Origin: Pseudomonadota bacterium
GTDB lineage: Bacteria; Pseudomonadota; Alphaproteobacteria; Rhizobiales; Rhizobiaceae
DNA length: 64,000 nucleotides
Reading direction: 5' to 3'
Assembly: GCA_023404095.1 (NCBI GenBank)
Contig: JAEYDD010000023.1
Coordinates: forward strand, 1 to 64,000
A program made the translations under genes and the position numbers. Below are positions 40,339 through 48,760 of this stretch, one piece after another. Numbering within the stretch: position 1 is the first letter of the stretch; every line of letters starts with the position of its first letter. Under the pieces are notes generated by a model. The model ran no database searches, was not told the DNA's origin, and was given only the letters and a program-made list of their open reading frames with translations.

Positions 40339-41652
40339 ATGTCCGGTCTCTACGCCCGCGAATGCCAATCGGTCTCAAAAATGGCGCACCTGCGGTTCTT
40401 CCCGCAGGCGGTCGTCGGCGGCCGCGGTGCCTATCTGACCGGCGACGACGGCCGGCAACTTCTCGACTTTTCCGCATCGTGGGGTTCTGCGAGCCTCGGG
40501 CATTCGCATCCGGCGATCCGCGAGGCGGTCAATCGCGGGCTCTCGGACCAGGCCGGGGCCAGCTATCTTTCGTCGGCGAACGAGCCCTGCGTGCTGCTTG
40601 CGGAAAAGCTGCTGTCGCTCGTGCCCGAGCGTGCCAGAGGCCGGGTCTGGTTCGGCCATTCCGGTTCGGATGCCAATGAGACGGTCGCGCGCATGGTCAC
40701 GGCCGCAACAGGCCGTCCTCGGATCCTCGCATTCGACGGCGCCTATCACGGTGGCACGGTCGGCTCGATGGCCGTCTCCGGGCATCCGGCGCAGCAAGGG
40801 ACGCGCGCGGCGGGCCTGACGCTCGTACCCTACCCCAACAGCTATGCCGCGGGTGGCGCCGAGGCCGCACGGGACGCCGCCCTCTCCCGTCTTGAGCGCC
40901 TGTTTGCGACCGAGGTGCCGCCGGATGAGGTTGCGGCCTTCTTCATCGAGCCGATCCAGTCCGATGGCGGCATGCTGGTTCCGCCGGACGGCTTCTTCCG
41001 CGCGGTGGAGGCGCTCTGCCGCAAGCACGGCATCCTCCTCGTCTGCGACGAGGTGAAGGTCGGGATCGGCCGCAGCGGCCGGTTCCACGCATACGACCAT
41101 TCCGGGATCGAGCCGGATATCGTGGTGTTCGGCAAGGGCCTCGGCGGTGGGCTCCCGATCTCCGCCGTCGTCGGCCCGGAGGCCATGATGAACCACGCCG
41201 CCGCCTTCTCGCTTCAGACGGTCCATGGCAACCCCGTCTGCGCCGCTGCCGCCCTTGCGGTGCTTGAGACGATAGAGCGGGATCGTCTCGCCGAAAACGC
41301 AGCCGGGACAGGAAGCATTCTCCGCACCGCTCTCGATCAGCTCGCCACGCGCCATGCGCTGATCGGCGATGTCCGCGGTCATGGTCTGGCGCTTGGGCTC
41401 GAGCTCGTGAGCGATGCGGCCAGTCGCAGCCCGGCCGCGCGGGAAGCGGCGCTGACCGTCTATCGCGCCTTCGAGCTCGGTCTGGTGCTCTACTACGTTG
41501 GGGTGCGATCCAACGTGCTGGAATTCACGCCCCCGCTGACCCTTGCCCCCGGGGAGGCGGAAAAGGGCGTGGCCATCCTCGACCAGGCGCTCGCCGACGT
41601 CCGCTACGGCAAGGTCGGTGAAGAGGTGCTTTCCGGCTTTGCAGGATGGTAG
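40339..41652 (+). CDS. Class III aminotransferase (omega-aminotransferase-like)
   Basis: The 437-residue enzyme has GSDANETVARM, AYHGGTVGSMAVSGH, LLVCDEVKVGIGRSGRF (PLP Asp), VVFGKGLGGGLPISAVVG (Schiff-base Lys) and VRGHGLALGLELV, the standard class III set that includes GABA, beta-alanine and 2,2-dialkylglycine aminotransferases. It transfers an amino group, often from an omega-amino acid or amine, to a keto acid. As the last gene of the system 2 operon it probably acts after the hydrolases release an amino compound. Confidence 0.88.
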   Translation: MSGLYARECQSVSKMAHLRFFPQAVVGGRGAYLTGDDGRQLLDFSASWGSASLGHSHPAIREAVNRGLSDQAGASYLSSANEPCVLLAEKLLSLVPERARGRVWFGHSGSDANETVARMVTAATGRPRILAFDGAYHGGTVGSMAVSGHPAQQGTRAAGLTLVPYPNSYAAGGAEAARDAALSRLERLFATEVPPDEVAAFFIEPIQSDGGMLVPPDGFFRAVEALCRKHGILLVCDEVKVGIGRSGRFHAYDHSGIEPDIVVFGKGLGGGLPISAVVGPEAMMNHAAAFSLQTVHGNPVCAAAALAVLETIERDRLAENAAGTGSILRTALDQLATRHALIGDVRGHGLALGLELVSDAASRSPAAREAALTVYRAFELGLVLYYVGVRSNVLEFTPPLTLAPGEAEKGVAILDQALADVRYGKVGEEVLSGFAGW

Positions 41653-41755
41653 CCTCCAACATGAACATGCCTCTAGAGTGGTAAGCGCACCATCGACGAA
41701 CCATTCGCCGGAGGTGACGCCCCGAGGCTTCAGATGCCCCAGGTCGCGGTCGCCC

Positions 41756-42478
41756 CTAAAGCGAGAGCGCGTCGCGTAGGGTCAGGCTTGAGCTGGACCT
41801 GAGATCCAGGTCGGCCTCGATGTGATCGATATGGCGCAGCATGAGCGCCTGCGCGCCTGCAACGTCCCGTGCCTCGATTGCGTCGAGCAGATCGGCATGG
41901 TCGTTGTGCCCGCAGCTTGACGCACCCGAGCGGCCGTAGAGCGCAATGACCAGCGACGAGCGGGCGACCAGTTCATCCATGAATTTCTGTAGAATCACGT
42001 TGCCGGCGACCGCGGCAAGCATCAGATGGAAGTCGCCAGACGCCTTGATCTCCGCGCGCCTTGCCTGCGCACCCCTCTCATGCTTGTGGCGCGTTTCTTC
42101 TTCCAGGTGCTGACGGAAGGCCGCGATGTCTTTCGCTGTGGCCCGCTCGATCGTGGCCGCGATCACGCCGGGCTCGATCAGGCGTCGCGACGCGAACACC
42201 TGGATCGCCTCCTCAGGCGTCGGATCCGAAACGAAAGCGCCACGGTTGCGCTCGACCCGTACCAGTCCCTCGAACGCCAGCATTTGCAGGGCGGCGCGCA
42301 CCACCGTGCGGCTCACGTCGAAGAGTGTGCCGACCTCCGCTTCGGACAGCTTCGTGCCGGGTGCAAGCCTGCGGTCGACAATCGCGTCACGCAGCGAGTC
42401 ACGGATGGCCTGCGCCCGATCCTCCTGGCTTGGATCGGAAGGGAGCGGTGGTTCGGCGATCTTCATGGTCTTCGGCAT
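41756..42478 (-). CDS. GntR-family (FCD) transcriptional regulator, second
   Basis: This 240-residue protein has an HTH (QAIRDSLRDAIVDRRLAPGTKLSE, TLFDVSRTVVRAALQMLAFEGLVRVERNRGAF) and an FCD domain with ASRRLIEPGVIAATIE, SGDFHLMLAAVAGN and HNDHADLLDAIEARD. It converges with the aminotransferase and is divergent from the spermidine/putrescine-type transporter across a 246-bp region. By position it should regulate that transporter, and perhaps the racemase and acetyltransferase behind it. Confidence 0.88.
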   Translation of the reverse strand: MPKTMKIAEPPLPSDPSQEDRAQAIRDSLRDAIVDRRLAPGTKLSEAEVGTLFDVSRTVVRAALQMLAFEGLVRVERNRGAFVSDPTPEEAIQVFASRRLIEPGVIAATIERATAKDIAAFRQHLEEETRHKHERGAQARRAEIKASGDFHLMLAAVAGNVILQKFMDELVARSSLVIALYGRSGASSCGHNDHADLLDAIEARDVAGAQALMLRHIDHIEADLDLRSSSSLTLRDALSL

Positions 42479-42540
42479 GAGCTATCTCTACCCTGCGGCG
42501 CACCGGGAGGGAATATGGGGTGGCGCCGAATTCCAAACTG

Positions 42541-42610
42541 TTTTGCATTCAATATTGCCGCCAGATTGAACGCAAAATGCTCTTTTTTGTGCATGCATTG
42601 CTGCGATGCA
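42541..42610. promoter_or_regulatory. Dyads in the gntR / Pot-type transporter divergent promoter
   Basis: TTTTGC (42541-42546) and GCAAAA (42572-42577) form an inverted pair, and TGCAT (42594-42598) and ATGCA (42606-42610) form a second dyad with a 7-base spacer. This AT-rich zone lies in the 246-bp divergent region and is a likely operator/promoter area for the GntR regulator at 42478. The exact site cannot be fixed by eye. Confidence 0.35.
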
Positions 42611-42724
42611 GCGCAAGCAACAGGCAGTCAAAATTAAACTTCCGCGATTTCAATGCCTTGGCATTTCCGCATTTGAACTGGCACGGCGCCTGCATCGTGC
42701 ATGGCGGAAACCAGGAGATGCCGC

Positions 42725-43813
42725 ATGACCAAAGCAGCAGAGATCGACATCGCTTCCGTCTCCAAAGTCTACGGCCAGTCGACCGCCGTGCACGCGATCA
42801 GCCTGAAAATTCCGGCTGGAACCTACTGCTGCCTGCTCGGGCCGTCCGGTTGCGGCAAGACCTCCACGCTTCGCATGATCGCCGGCCATGAGACCATCAC
42901 CAGCGGCGATATTCGCCTTGGCAACGCGGTCGTGACCGACCTGCCGCCGGCGCGGCGCGGCACGGCCATGATGTTTCAGTCCTACGCGCTCTTTCCCCAT
43001 CTCGACCTTGTCGACAATGTCGCCTTCAGCCTGAAGATGAAGGGCGTGGAGAAGGACGAGCGCCGGCAGAAGGCGCTCGACATGCTGCGGCTCATGCAGC
43101 TTGAGGCCTATGCGACGCGGCGCCCGGCACAGCTCTCCGGCGGGCAGCAACAGCGCGTGGCGCTTGCGCGTGCGCTGATCACCGATCCCGAAGCGTTGCT
43201 GCTGGACGAGCCGCTTTCGGCACTCGACCCGTTCCTGAAGATCCGCATGCGCGCCGAGTTGAAGCGCCTGCAGACCTCGCTTGGCATCACCTTCGTCCAC
43301 GTCACCCACAGCCAGGAAGAGGCGATGGCGCTGGCCGACCTGATCGTCGTGATGAACGACGGTCGGATCGAGCAGGCGGCGGCACCCCGCACGGTTTTCG
43401 AACGGCCGGCCACTGCCTTCGTCGCCCGCTTCATGGGCGATCACAACGTGATTTCCGGCCGTGCGGTTGCAAGTGGAAACGGTGTCGTCACGCTGGAAGT
43501 AGCCAATGGCGGCCAGTTCAAGGCGATCGGCGACGCGGCGGACATCGGCGCGCCTGTCGATATCGCGGTCCGGACCGACCGCGTCCGCATCGGTCACCCG
43601 GATCAAGCCGGTCTCGGCTTCAACGGGATTGTCTCCAACATCGAATACCGCGGTTCGACCGTGAAGCTGACCCTGGACGGTGCGGGCGTCGAGGATTTCA
43701 CCGCGATCCTCGACGACGAAACCTTCTTCCAGCAGACGATCAGGGTCGGCGACGCCGTGCCGCTCTCCTGGGGCGGGACGGATGCCATCGTGCTTGGGCG
43801 TGTCGCGCCGTAA
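42725..43813 (+). CDS. Spermidine/putrescine-type ABC transporter ATPase (PotA-like)
   Basis: The 362-residue ATPase has Walker A GPSGCGKTS, the Q-loop MMFQSYALFPHLDLVDNVAF, signature LSGGQQQRVALARAL and Walker B LLLDEPLSALDP, plus a C-terminal TOBE-type domain (residues about 240-362, VDIAVRTDRVRIGHPDQ). This matches the PotA/PotG class. The ATG at 42725 is preferred over one at 42701 because CAGGAG sits 8 bases before it. It opens the Pot-type operon. Confidence 0.9.
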   Translation: MTKAAEIDIASVSKVYGQSTAVHAISLKIPAGTYCCLLGPSGCGKTSTLRMIAGHETITSGDIRLGNAVVTDLPPARRGTAMMFQSYALFPHLDLVDNVAFSLKMKGVEKDERRQKALDMLRLMQLEAYATRRPAQLSGGQQQRVALARALITDPEALLLDEPLSALDPFLKIRMRAELKRLQTSLGITFVHVTHSQEEAMALADLIVVMNDGRIEQAAAPRTVFERPATAFVARFMGDHNVISGRAVASGNGVVTLEVANGGQFKAIGDAADIGAPVDIAVRTDRVRIGHPDQAGLGFNGIVSNIEYRGSTVKLTLDGAGVEDFTAILDDETFFQQTIRVGDAVPLSWGGTDAIVLGRVAP

Positions 43814-43858
43814 GGCCGACCAGACAACGACAACAATCACAACGAAGGAGAACAGCCA

Positions 43859-45151
43859 ATGACAGAGAATGCATCGAACAAGGCCGGCACCATCAGCCGC
43901 CGCTCGCTTCTGAAGACCGGTGCCGCAGCCGCCGGCCTTGCCGCGGGCTCCGGCGCCATCACCGGGTTCCCGACCATCTGGGCGCAGAACCCGATCACCT
44001 TGCGCCAGTTCGGTACCGGCGTCTCCAACATCAATGCCATCGCCGAGAAGTGCAAGGAAGACCTGGGCATCACGCTCGAGATGACGGCGACGGACTCCGA
44101 TGCCGCTGCCCAGCGCGCCGTCACCCAGCCCAATTCCTACGACATAGCCGACATCGAATACTGGATCCTCAAGAAGGTCTATCCGACCGGCGTTATCCAG
44201 CCGATGGAAACCGCTAAGCTAAAGTACTACGACAAGGTCGTTCCGCTGTTCAAAACCGGCAAGCTGACGCCCGACAGCGTCATCGCCCAAGGCACGGCAC
44301 CGCACACCGTCGGCTATGTCGAGAGCAAGGACGCCAAGACCTTCGCTACCGGCGAGACCGGCTTCTTTACCATGATGCCGACGATCTACAACGCCGACAC
44401 GCTCGGCATTCGTCCCGACCTCGTCGGCCGCGAGATCACCACCTGGGCCGACATCATGGACCCGGCGTTCAAGGGCAAGACCTCGATCCTCAACATCCCC
44501 TCGATCGGCATCATGGATGCGGCGATGATCATGGAGGCGATGGGCAAGATCAAGTATGCCGACAAGGGCAACATGACCAAGGAAGAGATCGACGCGACGA
44601 TCGATTTCCTGATCCAGGCCAAGCAGGACGGCCAGTTCCGCGCCTTCTGGAAGTCGTTCGACGAGAGCGTCAACCTGATGGCTTCGGGCGAGGTTGTCAT
44701 TCAGTCCATGTGGTCGCCGGCAGTGGCCGCCGTGCGTTCCAAGGGTATCGCCTGCAAGTATCAGCCGCTGAAGGAAGGCTATCGCTCCTGGGGCGGCGGT
44801 CTCGGCCTCGCCTCGCATCTGACGGGCGCACAGCTCGACGCGGCCTACGAGTACATCAACTGGTACACCTCCGGCTGGGTCGGCGGCTACCTCAACCGGC
44901 AGGGTTACTATTCGGCCTGCATGGACACGGCGAAGGAATTCATGTCGCCGGACGAGTGGGGCTACTGGATCGAGGGCAAGCCGGCCCAGGGCGACATCCT
45001 CTCACCTGAAGGCAAGGTCATGGAGAAGGCGGGCGCCGTCCGCGACGGCGGCTCCTTCGAGGAGCGCATGGGCAAGGTCGCCTGCTGGAATTCGGTCATG
45101 GACGAGGACCGCTACATGCTGAAGCGCTGGAACGAGTTTATCGCTGCGTAA
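43859..45151 (+). CDS. ABC transporter solute-binding protein with twin-arginine signal (PotD/SBP_bac_8-like)
   Basis: The 430-residue protein begins with a clear Tat signal (ISRRSLLKTGAAAAGLAAGS), followed by TGFPTIWAQNPITLRQFGTGVSN. Conserved parts include VGYVESKDAKTF, TTWADIMDPAFKGKTSILN and SGEVVIQSMWSPAVAAVRSKG, typical of polyamine/opine-type extracellular solute-binding proteins. A Tat signal means export after folding. GAAGGAG precedes the ATG. The ligand is unknown; polyamine is only a class-level guess. Confidence 0.87.
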   Translation: MTENASNKAGTISRRSLLKTGAAAAGLAAGSGAITGFPTIWAQNPITLRQFGTGVSNINAIAEKCKEDLGITLEMTATDSDAAAQRAVTQPNSYDIADIEYWILKKVYPTGVIQPMETAKLKYYDKVVPLFKTGKLTPDSVIAQGTAPHTVGYVESKDAKTFATGETGFFTMMPTIYNADTLGIRPDLVGREITTWADIMDPAFKGKTSILNIPSIGIMDAAMIMEAMGKIKYADKGNMTKEEIDATIDFLIQAKQDGQFRAFWKSFDESVNLMASGEVVIQSMWSPAVAAVRSKGIACKYQPLKEGYRSWGGGLGLASHLTGAQLDAAYEYINWYTSGWVGGYLNRQGYYSACMDTAKEFMSPDEWGYWIEGKPAQGDILSPEGKVMEKAGAVRDGGSFEERMGKVACWNSVMDEDRYMLKRWNEFIAA

Positions 45152-45212
45152 CCGCTTGCTGCCGCTGACCCCGGCTTTCCGCGCGGGGAGAAAGCCTCGG
45201 CGCAAACCCACG

Positions 45213-45245
45213 CCGTCATCCTCGGGGCTAGCCCGAGGATGACGG
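45213..45245 (+). repeat. Stem-loop after the Pot-type binding-protein gene
   Basis: CCGTCATCCTCGGG (45213-45226) and CCCGAGGATGACGG (45232-45245) are perfect 14-bp arms with a 5-base loop. No T-run follows. The arms look like a CGTCATCCTCGGG-type intergenic palindrome that I recall as frequent in Rhizobiales genomes, so this could be a member of a dispersed repeat family inserted between binding protein and permease. Confidence 0.75.
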
Positions 45246-45321
45246 TCGAGCGAGGCGGTGCCGGTGTGACCAAGAGCCAGTGCGCAGGAAACGGGAAATC
45301 CCCGCATCTTCAGGAGAAGAC

Positions 45322-46233
45322 ATGGCGACGATGACTGATACTGCGATTGCGCAACCCGCTGTACGTACACGCAAGCCCGGCAGCCGGATCGGCGAATTCG
45401 CCGCCTACCTGCAGGCGCTGCCGCTTCTTGTCATTCTCGGCGCCTTCCTGCTGCTGCCGCTCCTCATGATCGCAGTCGTCAGCTTCTGGGACTATGATTT
45501 TGCGGCGATGTATCCGGATTTCGTCACCTTCAACTACACCGAAACGCTCGGTTCCTGGGTGACGTGGAAGACCTATCTCAATACGCTCAAATTCGCTGTC
45601 ATCGTTTGGATGATCACGCTTTTCGTCGGCTTCTGGGTCGCTTACTTCCTGGCTTTCCACGTGCGCACGTCGGCCATGCAGACAGTCCTGTTTCTCGTCT
45701 GCACGGTGCCCTTCCTTACCTCGAACATCATCCGCATGATCTCGTGGATCCCGGTTCTTGGGCGCAACGGCCTGATCAACTCGGCGCTTGTCGAGACCGG
45801 CGTCGTCGCAGCTCCGGTGGAATGGCTGCTCTATTCCGATTTTGCCGTCGTGCTCGCCATGGTGCATCTCTACACGCTTTTCATGGTGACGCCGATTTTC
45901 AACACGCTGATGCGCATCGATCGATCGCTGGTGGAAGCGGCGCGCGACGCGGGTGCCTCGGGCTGGCAGGTGCTGACCAACGTCATCCTGCCTCTGGCAA
46001 AGCCCGGCATGGCGATCGGCACGATCTTTGTCGTGACCCTTGTTATGGCCGACTTCTCGACGGTGCAGGTCATGTCCGGCGGCCAGAGCGCCTCGGTCGC
46101 GCTGATGATGAAGAACCAGATGTCGCTGCTGCAATATCCGGCGGCCGCCGCAAATGCCGTGATCCTGCTGGTCCTCGTCCTCATGATGGTGGCGGGTATC
46201 CTGCGCATCGTCGATATCCGCAAGGAGCTCTGA
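45322..46233 (+). CDS. Spermidine/putrescine-type ABC transporter permease (PotB-like)
   Basis: This 303-residue permease of the binding-protein-dependent type has about six membrane segments (LPLLVILGAFLLLPLLMIAVVSFWDY, then AVIVWMITLFVGFWVAYFLAF) and the EAA coupling loop LVEAARDAGASGWQVLTNVILPLAKPG. The ATG at 45322 has AGGAGAAGAC upstream. It pairs with the PotC-like permease that follows after 3 bp. Confidence 0.9.
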   Translation: MATMTDTAIAQPAVRTRKPGSRIGEFAAYLQALPLLVILGAFLLLPLLMIAVVSFWDYDFAAMYPDFVTFNYTETLGSWVTWKTYLNTLKFAVIVWMITLFVGFWVAYFLAFHVRTSAMQTVLFLVCTVPFLTSNIIRMISWIPVLGRNGLINSALVETGVVAAPVEWLLYSDFAVVLAMVHLYTLFMVTPIFNTLMRIDRSLVEAARDAGASGWQVLTNVILPLAKPGMAIGTIFVVTLVMADFSTVQVMSGGQSASVALMMKNQMSLLQYPAAAANAVILLVLVLMMVAGILRIVDIRKEL

Positions 46234-46236
46234 GCC

Positions 46237-47055
46237 ATGCATCGCGAACCCCGCAGCCGCGAATTCTATGTTCTGGCGCTTTTCTTCGCGCTCTTTGTCG
46301 TCTTTCTCTACGGTCCGCTCTCGGCGATCGTCATTCTCTCGTTCCAGGGACCGGACGGTGGCCTGACCTTTCCGCTGAACGGCGTGTCGTTGCACTGGTT
46401 CGGCAATCTTCTTGAGAAGCAGGCGGTTGGCGATTTCGGCGGCAGCTTCCGTCGTTCGCTCGTGCTCGGGCTGATGGTGATGGCGGTGACCGTGGTGGTT
46501 TCGCTGCTTGCCGGGCTCGCCTTCCGCCGCAAGTTCTTCGGCGCCACGCCGCTGTTCTACCTTTCAGTCGCAAGCCTCGTCGTACCCTCGATCATCATTT
46601 CGCTCGGCATCGGCGTGCTGTTCCAGCAGTTCGGCCTGCAGCCGGCCTGGTACAGCTCGGCCTTCGGCGCCCATCTGACCTGGACCCTGCCCTTCGGCGT
46701 ACTCATCATGTTCGCGGTCTTCAACCGCTTCTCTCCTTCATACGAGGAGGCGGCTCGCGACCTCGGCGCCAACTCCTGGCAGACCTTCCGGCACGTCGTC
46801 CTGCCGATGATCGCGCCGAGCCTGGTCGGTGTCGGCCTGTTCGGCTTCTCGCTGTCCTACGACGAGTTCGCGCGCACTCTGATGACGTCGGGAACCTACA
46901 ACACGCTGCCGTTGGAGATCTACGGCATGACGACCAACGTCACCACACCCGTGCTCTATGCGCTCGGAACCGTCACCACCCTGTTCTCCTTCCTCGTCAT
47001 CGGCGGCACGGTCGGCACCATCCTCTACCTCAACCGGCGCCGGGCGCGGGCCTAG
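46237..47055 (+). CDS. Spermidine/putrescine-type ABC transporter permease (PotC-like)
   Basis: The 272-residue permease has FYVLALFFALFVVFLYGPLSAIVILSFQG, typical of PotC, and the EAA loop SYEEAARDLGANSWQTFRHVVLPMIAPSLVG. Six hydrophobic segments are visible. It completes the transporter (one ATPase, one binding protein, two permeases). The racemase gene follows after 14 bp. Confidence 0.9.
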   Translation: MHREPRSREFYVLALFFALFVVFLYGPLSAIVILSFQGPDGGLTFPLNGVSLHWFGNLLEKQAVGDFGGSFRRSLVLGLMVMAVTVVVSLLAGLAFRRKFFGATPLFYLSVASLVVPSIIISLGIGVLFQQFGLQPAWYSSAFGAHLTWTLPFGVLIMFAVFNRFSPSYEEAARDLGANSWQTFRHVVLPMIAPSLVGVGLFGFSLSYDEFARTLMTSGTYNTLPLEIYGMTTNVTTPVLYALGTVTTLFSFLVIGGTVGTILYLNRRRARA

Positions 47056-47069
47056 GGAACTTTGCACTC

Positions 47070-47816
47070 ATGCGCATCGCCGTTATCAACCCCAACACCA
47101 CGCAGTCCATGACCGCGACAATCGCCGATGCGGCCTTGCGCGTGGCAAACCCGCTGACCGCCATCGTTCCCATAACTTCGGCATCGGGCCCCGCCTCGAT
47201 CGAGGGCTACTATGACGAGGCGCTGGCCGTGCCGGGTCTGCTCGTCGAACTTGCCAAGGCCCAACGTGCCGGGGCCGACGCCGCCATCATCGCCTGTTTC
47301 GACGATACGGGGCTCGACGCCTGCCGGGCGCTCGCTGAAATCCCGGTGCTCGGCATCTGTGAGGCCGCGGTCGCCGCGACCTCTTTCATCGCGCGGCGCT
47401 TCACAATCGTCACCACGATGGAGCGGTCGCGCCTTCCAATCGAGGATCTCGTCCATCGCTACGGCATGGGCGGCCGTTGCAGGGTGCGCGCCGCGGACAT
47501 CCCGGTGCTGTCGCTGGAGGATCCCCGCTCGAATGCGCGCGACCGTCTGCGCCGCGAGATCGGCGCTGCCCTTCGTGACGATCGCGCGGAGGCGATCGTG
47601 CTCGGCTGCGCCGGCATGGCCGACCTGGCAAATTCCCTTCGTGCCGAGTTCGGCGTGCCGATCGTCGATGGTGTGGCCGCTGCCGTCAAGCAGGCGGAAG
47701 CACTGGTGGCGCTGGGCTTGCGCACGTCCAAACGCGGCCCCTACGCATCGCCGCTCGAAAAAACCTATAGCGGCGCCCTTGAATCGTTCGCGCCGCAGGT
47801 CATCCTGTCGGCATGA
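47070..47816 (+). CDS. Asp/Glu/hydantoin racemase-family protein
   Basis: The 248-residue protein starts MRIAVINPNTTQSMTATI, the hydantoin-racemase N-terminal pattern, and has both catalytic cysteines at the expected places: Cys76 (IIACFDDTGLDACR) and Cys180 (IVLGCAGMADL). The family racemises hydantoins, aspartate, glutamate or allantoin-type compounds. Being downstream of the Pot-type transporter, it may invert the imported compound before further use. It overlaps the next gene at ATGA. Confidence 0.87.
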   Translation: MRIAVINPNTTQSMTATIADAALRVANPLTAIVPITSASGPASIEGYYDEALAVPGLLVELAKAQRAGADAAIIACFDDTGLDACRALAEIPVLGICEAAVAATSFIARRFTIVTTMERSRLPIEDLVHRYGMGGRCRVRAADIPVLSLEDPRSNARDRLRREIGAALRDDRAEAIVLGCAGMADLANSLRAEFGVPIVDGVAAAVKQAEALVALGLRTSKRGPYASPLEKTYSGALESFAPQVILSA

Positions 47817-48661
47817 GCACGACGGAACCCGCAATGCGGACGCTGAAGCTTGCCGAGGTGGCGGAGCTTGTGGACTGGGCTGCGGGCGAAGGCTGGAATC
47901 CGGGACTGGATGACGCGCCGGCCTTTCATGCGGCCGATCCCGCGGGCTTCTTCGGCGCTTTCGTCGAACAAAGAATGGTGGCCGGCATCTCTGCCATCGC
48001 CTACGGAACCGATTTCGGCTTTATCGGCCTCTATATCTGCCGGGCGGATGAGCGCGGCAAGGGCTATGGCAAAGCGGTTTGGGATGCCGGGATGGCATAC
48101 CTTGCCGGTCGCACGATCGGTCTTGATGGCGTTCCGCAGCAGCAACAGAACTATGCCAGCATGGGTTTCCGGTCTGTCTACGAGACCTGTCGCTGGTCGG
48201 GCCGCCCTGCCCTGCCGGCCCTTGGTCCGAGTGGGACCATTGTCGCCGCGGGGCCAGACCTGCTGGCATCGCTCCACGCCTTCGACCGGCGCTTCTTTCC
48301 CGCGGAGCGGCGGGCTTTTCTCTCGAAATGGCTCGCGCCTCCGAGAATCGCACGCGTCCTGCTTCGGGATGGAAACGTTTGCGGCTACGGCGTCGCGCGG
48401 CGTTGCCGGGAGGGCTACAAGATCGGCCCGCTTTTTGCTGTCGATACGAGCGGAGCAACCGAACTGCTCGCTTCTCTGGCGCAGTCGTGCGGGCCGGACC
48501 TCATTCACGTCGACGTGCCGGAGACAGCCAGGAGTTTTGCGGCGGTTCTCGACCGGGTGGGAATGCAGAAGGGAGTCGTCACGGCGCGCATGTACCGCGG
48601 AGCCGTGCCGTCGATCGCGCTCGAAGGGATCTTTGCGGTGACCACCCTGGAACTAGGGTGA
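47813..48661 (+). CDS. Tandem GNAT acetyltransferase-like protein
   Basis: The 282-residue protein has an N-terminal GNAT domain (acetyl-CoA loop LYICRADERGKGYGKAVWDAGM, then GVPQQQQNYASMGF) and a C-terminal second GNAT-type half (GYGVARRCREGYKIGPLFAVD). This is the Acetyltransf_1 plus Acetyltransf_18 combination. It should acetylate a small amine or amino acid. It is coupled to the racemase gene by ATGA and is the last gene of the operon. Confidence 0.84.
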   Translation: MSTTEPAMRTLKLAEVAELVDWAAGEGWNPGLDDAPAFHAADPAGFFGAFVEQRMVAGISAIAYGTDFGFIGLYICRADERGKGYGKAVWDAGMAYLAGRTIGLDGVPQQQQNYASMGFRSVYETCRWSGRPALPALGPSGTIVAAGPDLLASLHAFDRRFFPAERRAFLSKWLAPPRIARVLLRDGNVCGYGVARRCREGYKIGPLFAVDTSGATELLASLAQSCGPDLIHVDVPETARSFAAVLDRVGMQKGVVTARMYRGAVPSIALEGIFAVTTLELG

Positions 48662-48760
48662 TCCGCGCAGCGGCAGCGTCAACCAACCGCTGCTGTTCGC
48701 CCGCAGGAGAGTGAGGACGCGTTCCTTCGTTCTCGTTGAGCCATAGGCGGCGAACCAGCC

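Noticed and set aside
48662..48760. A terminator between the converging GNAT and FAD/NAD(P)-binding genes
   Set aside because: I see no good inverted repeat with a T-run in these 99 bases.
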